DNA of 52,524 bases from Pseudozyma flocculosa PF-1. Lineage: Eukaryota; Basidiomycota; Ustilaginomycetes; Ustilaginales; Ustilaginaceae. Below, piece by piece: positions 44,555-52,524 of the stretch; the first letter of the stretch is position 1; each line of letters begins with the position of its first letter. Position numbers and translations under genes: made by a program. Below the pieces are notes generated by a model. That model was not told the origin of the DNA, ran no database searches, and saw only the letters and a list, made by a program, of their open reading frames with translations. The stretch is taken from positions 32,502-85,025 of the forward strand of contig NW_006920881.1 of the NCBI RefSeq assembly GCF_000417875.1. The letters are read 5' to 3'.

Positions 44555-44674
44555 GGCAGGGCAAGGCAAGGCAGGGCAGGGCAAGGCAAGGCAAGGCAGG
44601 GCAAGGCAGGGCAAGGCAGGGCAAGGCAGGGCGAGGCAGGGCAAGGCAGGGCAAGGCAAGGCAAGGCAAGGCAA
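44555..44674 (+). repeat. GGCAR pentanucleotide tandem array (24 units)
   Basis: Twenty-four contiguous 5-bp units, nearly all GGCAA or GGCAG with one GGCGA, and no length slippage. Followed directly by GGCCGGCCGGC. The minus strand is correspondingly pyrimidine-rich. Confidence 0.95.
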
Positions 44675-45346
44675 GGCCGGCCGGCACGTTTTCCGCCGGC
44701 CAGCCCGTCTATGTCATCGCCTTGGCCTGGCGCCCCGGCGCCGCAGCCAACCGACACTGCCTGGCCCTGCCCTGGACTGGGCCTGCTGGGTAGAAGTTGG
44801 CCGAGCTTAGGGCTCCCTTGAGAAGATCGACGTTCGGTCCTCGGGTTGCAGGCCTCGGCTCCGAGCGAACCCGAACACCTTCCCCCCCCTCCATGGCAAG
44901 GCCCGCCGCAGTCATCCCGCCGGTCTGGCACTCGAGCGGATCCCTCCGACCGCAGCCTGCACTTCAAGGCACCTGGATGAGATGAAGTGGAGGCCGGAAA
45001 CGACGGGGCAAGGCGACGGTGGAAGTCCACGCACGTGCCGGGCTGGGCCGGGTCGGGGGTCGGTCTCGGCGAAGAGTCGGGTTTGAGCAGGAAAAGTGTG
45101 AGAAAAACGAGGGCGAAAAGCGACCTCCCACCACATCATCGGGCGAACCACCTCCGCGCGGAGCCTGGCACAGCGGACCGGCGTCGACGAGGGGAGGGTC
45201 AAGCAAGCCAAGAGAGAAGTGCACTCATCGCGATCCGCGCTGCAAGAGGACAAGCAGCGAGCAAGGGATCCAGCCACCGAACGGCGGTGCGCGCCATAGA
45301 CGACCGGAGCGAAAGCGCGCACAGACACATAGAAAGTCACGGACCC

Positions 45347-45374
45347 ATAGACACGGACACGGACACGGACACGG
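45347..45374 (+). repeat. GACACG hexamer array
   Basis: Four to five GACACG units about 80 bp before the methyltransferase start codon. Confidence 0.75.
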
Positions 45375-45451
45375 CAGCGCCACGGCGGAAGCTTGCCCTC
45401 TGCCAGAGGCGACTAGACCGAAAGGGACAGAACAAGGCTGCAACGGACACG

Positions 45452-46947
45452 ATGGCCTCCTTCCTGCCATCGCGCGACCTATGCCCGCTCAAGCGGCTCG
45501 ACGTCGGGACGCCCGTTGGTCTGGCACGGGCGCGCGGCGGCGTCGACCAGATCTCAGAGGCTCTCGGTCTGGCGGGGCAGGAGCGCTGGCACGCGCTGCC
45601 AAGGCGACTCGACCAGGCCGCCGGTGAAGTGGACGGCAACGACGGCCAAGACAATCAGGACTACGACGAGGACGAGGGCGATGATGAAGCCGATGCCTTT
45701 GAGCTGCGCTACGTCCGCAGCTGGCTCACGCGCCTCATCTCGGAGCTTTCGATGGCAGTCGGCGCCGGTAGCGGCGACGAAGACGATGACGACAGCCAGG
45801 AAGAGGTAGAGGCGCTGTTCGAACGAGCTTCGGAGCTGCTTTCGGCCTGCGCCGGCAAGATGGCTTCTGGCCCGACGACCAAGACCCACTGCTTTGTCCG
45901 CCCCGACCTCGACCTGCGACTGCCGCTCCGGGACGGCACGCTGGTCCACGACTCGCTGGGCACCCACACGTGGGGTGCGGCGCCCATGCTCGTCCATCTG
46001 CTACTCCCGCTCGTCCCGGCGCCAGGCCAGGCCATCACGGTGCTCGAGCTCGGCGCCGGCACCGGGCTCGTGGGTCTTGCCCTGGCCCAGTTTCTCCGGA
46101 ACGCCGATGCCGCGCTGGACCACGTCGTCTGCTCGACCGACTACCATCCGACGGTGATGCAGAACCTGGCGCACAATGCCGGGATCAACGGCTGGGACGG
46201 CGGCGGCAAGAGGCGCGACGCCCGCACGCGCTTCGAGGTGCGCACCCTCGACTGGCAGGCGGTCCACGCCGACGAGGTGCGGCACGGGCACGACTGCGAC
46301 GGCCCCAACGCACACCCCCAGCCTGACGAGGCCTACGTCAGCACGGCGCAGACGGTGTCGTCGCTGCCGCAGATCGAGTCTGAATTGCAGGCCCACTGGG
46401 CGCGCAAGCTGGACGACGATGGCCGGGTCGTGCCGCAGAGGTTCGACACCCTGATCGCTGCTGGTGAGTGAGACCGGGTCCAGGCCGCAGATGGGGCACG
46501 GGACCCTGCCAAGCTGAGCCTGGTGCTGAGTTCGACGCCCTGCCTCCCTTTGGTCGATCGCTCGAAGACTGCATCTACGACCCCGAACACCCCAAATGGA
46601 TCCGCTCAGTGGCGCAGCGGTACCTCGAAAGGCGGCCTGCGAGCCCCGGCGCTCCAAGGCCGCTGCTGCACCTGATGCTGCCACTGCGACCCACGCACGC
46701 CAGGGAGCTGGCAGCCATCTACGAGGCATTCCCGATGGCGGGGACCAGACCGGGTGGCCTGCACGAGGAGCTGCGGATTGTCGGGCAGGCCGACTACGTC
46801 GGGTACGACGACTTTGGCGCACCCAGCCTCGTCTCGTCTGCCAAGGGCCCGCGGCGTCGCTCCGCCAACAAGAGCACGTACCGCTGGATCCAGATTGGCT
46901 GGACGGCGACGGCGCCGGCGGAGACCACCAAAGAGGAGATGCAGTAG
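45452..46947 (+). CDS. Lysine methyltransferase, methyltransferase-16 (METTL21/FAM86-like) family
   Basis: SAM-dependent seven-beta-strand protein methyltransferase. Exons 45452-46463 and 46568-46947; donor GTGAGT, acceptor GAAG; product 463 residues. Motif I is VLELGAGTGLVGLALAQFLR (SAM binding). Motif II acidic residue is in CSTDYHPTVMQNLAHNAGIN. The post-II motif spans the splice join: FDTLIAA then DCIYDPEHPKWIRS, restoring the (A/D)xx(Y)DP signature of this family. A His/Trp-containing entry (HDSLGTHTWGAAPMLVHLLL) precedes motif I, also typical. The first ~150 residues include an acidic linker (DEDEGDDEAD). The protein substrate cannot be told; EEF2KMT and Rkm5-type enzymes are candidates. 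The frame is open upstream of 45452 but without an ATG. Confidence 0.87.
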
Positions 46948-47787
46948 TAGAGAAGATGGCAACATAGACTCTTAGACTAGCTAGAGCTCCCGCTGCACTC
47001 GACGGCCCGGCATGGCATGGTATGGCAGGGGCCGCACCGCCGCTCCCCTCTGCTCCTCGAAGCGGATCCTGGCTGCTTCGTGTTGTCGGCGCGCCTTGAC
47101 TTCTCACCGGCTGACCGGACAGCGTCGTTCCGGCAGGTCAAGCCGCGGCGAACCAGCGAATGTCGGCGGCGGCGGTAGATGCTGTCGGTGTCACGGGCGT
47201 GACCACCTTGCTCGTCTGGAAGAATATCTCCGACGCTCGGCGGGCTTAAGGCGAGGCGAGGCAAGGCGAGGCAAGGTGAGGCAGGGCAGGGCAGGGCAGG
47301 GCAGGCAGAGCACGCAAGCGAAGGCGTTACGGTGCGGCGCGGGCGTGCTTCGGAGGCAGCGATCCGACAATCACGGCTGGCGCTGGCGCCGGCGCCGGGA
47401 CCCGACACGACCTGCCTACGGAAGCTTTCCGCCGCCGCCGCCCAAAGACGCCGGACTTAACCACGCGCGCAGCACGGACCGCCCTCGCTCGATGCCAGGG
47501 CTCGCCCACCATGCGCCGCGGCCATGGCGGTATGGCCCTGGCCAGGCCATGCTCCTGGACGCTGCGGCCCTCCACCACGGCCGTAAGCTCGGGGCCATTG
47601 ATGGAGAGAGAGAGTGCGATGATATAAGGCTCGCTCGCCGCCGTCTTCCCTCCATCACCACACCCGACCCTTCACCGACCTCGACCTCGACCTCGACCTC
47701 GACGCCCCTCGTCAAGCTCTCCCTTGCGCCTCAACCGTACCGCACCCGCACCCGCACCGCACCGCACCTCGCAACCAGCTCGCAGCC
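46948..47787. other. Intergenic: methyltransferase to GST
   Basis: 840 bp, no gene seen. It contains a GGCAR-type pentamer array (47250-47304) and GACCTC repeats just before the GST leader (about 47682-47704). Confidence 0.55.
47250..47304 (+). repeat. GGCRR pentanucleotide array (11 units)
   Basis: Eleven 5-bp units: GGCGA, GGCAA and a terminal block of five GGCAG. Same unit family and orientation as 44555-44674. Confidence 0.9.
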
Positions 47788-48969
47788 ATGTCGCAGTCCC
47801 ACGACCTCTTGCTCTACACGGCCAAGGTTTGCCCCTATGCCCACCGCACCGAGCTCGCCCTGGAGGAGTCGGGCGCAAAGTACGACACTTTCCAAGTCGA
47901 CCTGGCCAACAAGCCCGAGTGGTGAGTGTGCGCGCCCCCGTCGCCGGGCGGCGGCGGCAGCAGCAGCGGCGGTAGCAGGGCACCTGAACGGTGCCGCTCT
48001 CGCCTCTCCCTTCTTCCTGGCTCGTCAGGTACGCCGAGAAAGTCAACAAGGCCTCCAAGGGTGAGCACGGCAGGCAATGCAGTCGGCCCTCGTCGCGCTG
48101 TTGGTCCATGGCTGGCTGCTGACAAGCCGCCACGCATTGATCTCCGCCCCTCGGCCGCGTCGCCGCTGCCCGCAGTGCCCACGCTCGTCGTCGACGACAA
48201 GAAGCCCGACCAGTTCAACCTGCCCGAGAGCATGGTCATTGTCGAGTTTGTCTCGGACCTCTTTGACCCCGTCTCGACCGGCAACACGATCCACTCCAAG
48301 GAGTGAGTGCCTTGCTCTTGCCCACCTCTCGACCGACCTTTCGACCGGCTCCTGCCCGTCGCCCACCTCTGCGCATCCGCTGACGCCTTTCCGCGACTGT
48401 GTGAACCGCCCCGTCGCCTGCCTGGCAGCCCCAAGGTCCGTGCCGACTCGCGCTACATTGTCGAGCGATTCGCCCAACTCGTCGTGGGCTCCTACATGAG
48501 CGCCGCGCTCAAGCAGGACGTCGTGGCGTTCAACGAGCTGGTCCAGGGCCTCAGGACGTTCAACGAGCTCATCCTCGAGCGCTCCAGCCAGGGCCCCTTC
48601 ATCAAGGGCGACAAGTTCACCTTTGCCGACATCGGCATTGCCCCCATGTGAGTCCCACTACCGAATCGTCGCTGCGGCAGACCTCTCCCGGCTCCCCGAG
48701 GCACGTCCAGCTGACTCTGGCTTCTTGACCTTGACCCCCGCACCAGCTTCGGCCGCATCCTGACCGTTTCCAAGACCAACCTGTTCCCCTCGAGCGCCGA
48801 CGCCGCGCCGATCCACGAGCTGCTTGAGAAGGACGCCAGCCTCGCCCGCGTCAAGACGTGGTGGGAGGCCGTCAGCGCCCGCCCCAGCTGGCAGAAGACG
48901 TACGACGAGAAGCTCATCGTCGACATGTTTACCAAGAGGATCCAGGGCGCCCAGCAGCAGGCCAAGTGA
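47788..48969 (+). CDS. Glutathione S-transferase, omega-like
   Basis: Cytosolic glutathione transferase/thioltransferase. Five exons: 47788-47921, 48029-48060 (32 nt), 48176-48302, 48429-48647 and 48747-48969; product 244 residues. The thioredoxin-fold N-terminus has LLLYTAKVCPYAHRTELALE with the omega-class active-site Cys15 in CPYAHR, then VNKASKVPTLVVDD with the cis-Pro and an acidic ESM loop (LPESMVIVEFVSDLF) that binds glutathione. The helical C-terminal domain ends with GDKFTFADIGIAPIFGRILT, the usual N-capping box. Catalytic Cys instead of Tyr/Ser suggests deglutathionylation or dehydroascorbate reductase activity rather than classical conjugation. All joins preserve frame with GT-AG ends. 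Confidence 0.92.
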
Positions 48970-50051
48970 GCGAGCGGGCTTGCGTGTGAGAGGCCACATG
49001 GCAGGCGGCGGCAGAAGGGGAAGCGACGGCGACGAGCATCTCATGTACTCGAGAGCAGGTCCAGAAGCCGGCGGGCATGGCCTCGCTGTGGGCCGGAGCG
49101 AGCAGCAGCTAGTAATCACCATCATCGAGGGCCCACTGCGGCAAGCGCAGCATCACAAATCACTCACCGCATCGTCCGTTCGCTGGCCTGCCAGATTCAT
49201 GCTGCGTTGACGGCAGATCATCTGATCGCCCAAAGCCTATTCTTAGCCTTTAAGACTCCTTCAGGTGGGGCGGGGAGCGAGCCAGCAAGCTAAGCATGAC
49301 CACGGTATCCCGATCGACGTGCTGCATGCGCGCGAAGCCCGACGCCCCTGCCCCCTGCCCCCTGCCCCTCTCTTTCCCCACTTTGCTTGCCGAAGTCGGT
49401 AGAGGAGCTTCTAGGCTGCCTTGGCTGCCTGCATCCTAGCCTGCTTCTCCATGTGCCGTCACGATGACCATGACGGCAGCCTCGAGCTCGAGGCAGTAGT
49501 CGTATGAACACGCCAAATGGTAGAAAGCCGCGTCCTGCCTTGCCAGCCTGGCCTGCCAGTTGCCGGCGGCGAGGCCGCAGGGGCCGCAACGCTGCGCCGG
49601 CTCGACACTCAGGCTTCTACCCCTGCCTACGGCCTGCGCGGCAGATGTCGCTCCCCGTTGCCATGACCCGCCGAGGACAGGTACCGCCCCGCCCCGACCA
49701 GCCCCACCGAGCTGCCTGCAGTTGTGCATTGTAGACCGGGCCCGAGACGCAGCGCAGCGCAGCGTTGCCAGGTCGGCTCCTCATCACGGTGCCCCGACCG
49801 CTGCTGACGGGCCCCTGAGTGCAAGAGCGCCCCACTCTTCTTCGTGCGGCGGGCACTGTAACTAGGCAAAGGATGATGTGGGAAGGCAAAGGCGTCGTCG
49901 ATGGCAGGCGGAAAGGCATACGTATATCAACGCCAGCCCGTCCCGTCCTTGTCGCCCGCCGGCTCCATCATCCCCGCATCTCTCACCCTCGTTCCACCCT
50001 TTGCCTCGTCCGTCGAAGCCCCTCTCTTCAGCCTCGACCACCGCGCCCAAG
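48970..50051. other. Intergenic: GST to Kre9-like gene
   Basis: About 1.1 kb, no supported gene. There is an AT-richer stretch around 49205-49262 that probably marks a transcription end or boundary, then promoter/leader sequence of the next gene. Confidence 0.5.
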
Positions 50052-50618
50052 ATGGCCAAGCTCTCGCCGCTCCTTTTCGCATTCGCGCTGCTCTGCAGCC
50101 TCTCCTCGCTGCTCGTCGCGGGCCAGGTCGAGAACGACGACCCGCGCGGCAAGGTGCTGTTCGTCAGCGAGCCGTCGTGCGACTCGTGGCGGTGCCAGGT
50201 CAAGTGGCGGCAGGGCACCAAGCACCGGGTCAACTGGTTCAACCCGCCCCGGGGCAAGGTTTCGATCAAGCTGGTGCCGCAGGAGGGTACGACGGGGCTC
50301 AAGGAGTACACGCTCACCCCCAGCGTGTCGGGCAAGCACCACGGCGACAAGTGCGACCGCGGCGAGCAGAAGGACGTGCCGTGCGGCATGTTCTCCTGGA
50401 CCGTTCCCCTCGACACTGTGCCGGGTCAGTACATGATTGAAGTCGCCTCGCTCAAGCACCCGGACCTCGTCGGATACACCGACACCGTCGTCATCACCAA
50501 GGCCAGGAAGAACAAGAGCAGGCGCTCCCAGGGCGCCGTCGGCCAGAGGCTGCACGAGAGGCGCAGCGAGGACCCCTGGGACGCCGCCGACAACCAGCCG
50601 CCCATCGATGGTGAATAG
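50052..50618 (+). CDS. Small secreted Kre9/Knh1-domain protein
   Basis: Intronless, 188 residues. Signal peptide: KLSPLLFAFALLCSLSSLLVAG, cleavage expected near residue 24-25. The mature domain resembles the Kre9/Knh1 family (Ser-Thr-rich GPI-anchored, cell wall beta-1,6-glucan related): FVSEPSCDSWRCQVKWRQGT, HRVNWFNPP..KVSIKLVP, then GMFSWTVPLDTVPGQYMIEV and YTDTVVITKA, giving an immunoglobulin-like beta sandwich. Four Cys (43, 48 and two in DKC...VPC) can form two disulphides. There is no hydrophobic C-terminal tail, so no GPI anchor: the C-terminus is basic (KARKNKSRRS) then acidic. It is therefore probably a soluble secreted wall-associated protein; an effector role cannot be judged. Confidence 0.82.
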   Translation: MAKLSPLLFAFALLCSLSSLLVAGQVENDDPRGKVLFVSEPSCDSWRCQVKWRQGTKHRVNWFNPPRGKVSIKLVPQEGTTGLKEYTLTPSVSGKHHGDKCDRGEQKDVPCGMFSWTVPLDTVPGQYMIEVASLKHPDLVGYTDTVVITKARKNKSRRSQGAVGQRLHERRSEDPWDAADNQPPIDGE

Positions 50619-51908
50619 ACGTCGTACTCGATACTGTACAGGGCAGGCACCATCGACCGCCGCACGCCCGTTTGCCTCGAGACGGGCGCATACGGCCCTC
50701 GAGTGCCTTCTGCGATCCGAGCAGCCTACATCGCGGCCTCGCCGCTCGTCCCCGCTCAGCTTCGTCTTCTACCGCTCCGCCGTGTCCCCTTCCGAGCTCG
50801 CCGCTTCTGAAATGAACAGTGTCACCGTCCCTCGTCGTCGATACCCGCACCGTCCTGAAGCGCGCGCTGCCAGTACGTAGTGGCGTCGAGCGATGGCTGT
50901 GGTGCTTCCCTGCTGACCTGACCCGAGCGCTACCTAGCACGGGAAAGCCCCAGCGAGGGACCTTTGGAGTCAGGTCGTGTCTGACGCGGCTCGCTTTCGA
51001 GCCCACGGCGGTTGGCTCAACAGGACTGCGGCTCGGCGCGTCGAAGACGAGATGGCATTGTACTGCTACGAGACCGTCCAGCCGCCACCGACGCCTTCGC
51101 CGGTCCGTCGGAAGCTCCACTCTCTGGGCGTGCGAGGAGCCGCTGTCGGGCAACGAGCGCGGCAAGGGGGCAAACGAGGAAGATCTCGTCCGACGTACGC
51201 TGCTCGACGGCCGCGGCTGGCGAGGGCGCAGGGCAGCCTCGCCGCCAGCCTGCGAGCAGAGCGCCTCTATCGAAGAGCCGATGGGTTGCCGTCGACGTTG
51301 CGATCTCGATAGCAAACGCTCGCGACCCTGCTGGTCAAAGGCTGGAGGATGGTGCTGCTACGGTGCCCGGCATGGAAAGCGCTCGAGGCCGCTCCGCCAC
51401 ACCCGCACGGCATCCTGGAACGGCGCCTCGGATCCGCAGCTAGTTCCTCTTCGGCTTCTCGACCCGACCCGACCTGGCGGTGGCCAGAGGCCTGGCGTGG
51501 TGTGGTGCGGCAGGCCAGGTTAGGCCCAACGAGCTCAGGCGCCGCCGGTCGCCAGCTGAGGGCCTCGGGGGCTCCCCTGCAATCTGGATGGAGCCACAGC
51601 GGCGGCCCAAGCCACGGACACAAAGCAGCAGCGGCAGCAGGCACAACATACCAGGCGCAGTCCAGGTCCAGAAAGAGAGAGAGAGAGGCTAGGATGGGGC
51701 CGGCACGTTGCAACCCACCTGCCCGGCAGGCCTTTGCCCCTGGTCCCATTGTGCGGTCGATCCGAGAGCACCGAGAGCACCGTACCACACCAGCCTTCGG
51801 GCGGGGCCTAGTGTTACGGCCCCTTGATCGTCGCGAAGGCCACCGGCCGCGCTGCTGCTCCGCCTGGCCTCGTCCATCCCGCCGCCCGAGGGCTTGCCTT
51901 GCCTGCCT

Positions 51909-51948
51909 GGCCGCCTGGCCGCCTGGCCGCCTGGCCGCCTGGCCGCCT
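51909..51948 (+). repeat. Octamer tandem repeat GGCCGCCT
   Basis: Five exact 8-bp units; unit contains the GGCC/GCC core common in the spacers of this window. Confidence 0.92.
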
Positions 51949-52045
51949 GCCTGCTTGTCAACAGGCAGGCTGTAACCTAGGGCAGCTTGGGCAGGATCCA
52001 GGCCCTCCTGCATCCCCGGGACAACGCCCGCACCGGCTCGGAACC

Positions 52046-52077
52046 CCTCGATGCCTCGATGCCTCGATGCCTCGACG
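52046..52077 (+). repeat. Octamer tandem repeat CCTCGATG
   Basis: Three exact units and one variant (CCTCGACG). CGATG-CCTCG makes short hairpin-prone units. Confidence 0.88.
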
Positions 52078-52524
52078 CCGTCGTCGCCGTCGTCGGCCGC
52101 GCGGCCCTGCCCGGCCTCCTGGTCGTCTGCGCTGTCGACGGCCTGTTGATCTGCCTGCTGGCTCGCCATCTGCCTGCCTACGTGGTGCCAGCATCTGCCC
52201 TGACCCTCGTGTGACGCTCCTCCGCAGCTGTCAAGCAGGGCAAGCGTGGTCCGGTGTTGGCACGTCTCCGCCGTCCTGGTACGGTGTCGTCGCCTCTGCC
52301 TGCTCTGGGAACCCGCAGAGAGGTGGCCGCTGGGCCGCCAGCCCAGCCGTCGTCGAGGCCGCTCGCCAGGCCTAGACGTGGTGACCGCGCCGCCTCGTCC
52401 CCATCTCTCTATCGTCTCGAGCTGCCTTTCCCTTCTGTCTCTTCGGCCTTCGTTGCGACAGCGTCGAGCCGGCCAGCCAGCCGCCTCCCAGCAGGCCGGA
52501 CCTAGGTGCGATGGCAGGCCTGCC

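Larger units (their letters stand above)
41626..45451. other. Largest gene-free spacer (3.8 kb) between divergent genes
   Basis: No supported gene on either strand. It contains GGAGCGA-type purine runs near 42590-42615, AGGC/GGCTTGGC degenerate motifs at 43540-43730, GGTAGGGTAC repeats near 44378-44400, the GGCAR array at 44555-44674, and a GACACG array at about 45347-45374 in the leader of the methyltransferase gene. Confidence 0.6.
50619..52524. other. Gene-free end of the window
   Basis: 1.9 kb without a supported gene. Frames on both strands are open only because of GC bias. Two octamer arrays (51909-51948 and 52046-52077) lie 98 bp apart. Confidence 0.55.

Noticed and set aside
44555..44674. 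CRISPR-like array
   Set aside because: Contiguous 5-bp units without spacers in a eukaryotic genome; a simple tandem repeat.
50819..51523. 234-residue plus-strand frame after the Kre9-like gene
   Set aside because: No recognisable motif, Arg/Cys/Trp-rich composition typical of noncoding GC-rich frames.
51267..52169. 300-residue minus-strand frame at the window end
   Set aside because: Repeat-derived Gly/Arg/Ala composition through an octamer array, no domain, no splice signals giving a better protein.

Overview
The window is nuclear DNA of a GC-rich basidiomycete fungus, most probably a smut-related (Ustilaginomycotina) species. This rests on about 37 spliceosomal introns with GTGAGT-type donors and (C/T)AG acceptors, two intron-containing nuclear tRNA genes, a fungal-type (FunK1-like) kinase, and top hits that read like fungal core genes (Cia2, Med19, Gis2, Kre9/Knh1, STIMATE/YPL162C). 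The exact species cannot be read from the sequence. There is no prophage, plasmid, CRISPR or secondary-metabolite cluster. One assembly gap (329 Ns, 14073-14401) interrupts the window.

Layout: 18 protein genes and 2 tRNA genes. 1-20 kb is compact: COPI beta' (Sec27, minus, cut by the window edge), tRNA-Asn(GTT), cytochrome b5, tRNA-Leu(CAG), Cia2/MIP18 (cytosolic Fe-S assembly), Med19 (minus), an FG nucleoporin of the Nup49/Nup58 type, a seven-helix membrane protein with a long disordered tail (minus), the gap, tubulin cofactor E (minus) and a STIMATE-family membrane protein. 20-37 kb is a run of five minus-strand genes: Gis2/CNBP zinc-knuckle protein, AP-2 alpha adaptin, 14-3-3, Ran GTPase and a FunK1-like kinase. 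37-52.5 kb holds Rpa43 (RNA polymerase I), a single-pass membrane protein (minus), a methyltransferase-16 protein, an omega-like glutathione transferase and a small secreted Kre9/Knh1-like protein.

The gene content is mostly housekeeping and not organised as a pathway. Loose themes are vesicle traffic (Sec27, AP-2 alpha), nuclear transport (Nup49/58, Ran), microtubule biogenesis (TBCE), transcription (Med19, Rpa43) and translation/RNA (Gis2, two tRNAs). Several pairs are head-to-head with short shared promoters (Med19/Nup, TBCE/STIMATE, FunK1/Rpa43).

Long gene-free stretches, notably 28503-31452, 41626-45451 and 50619-52524, are filled with GC-rich degenerate simple repeats dominated by a GGCAR-like pentamer. 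The most unusual items are the FunK1-like kinase with a nuclease-like PD...ExK motif upstream, an 11-nt microexon inside the first zinc knuckle of Gis2, the orphan 7TM protein, and a perfect four-tract G-quadruplex motif upstream of 14-3-3.
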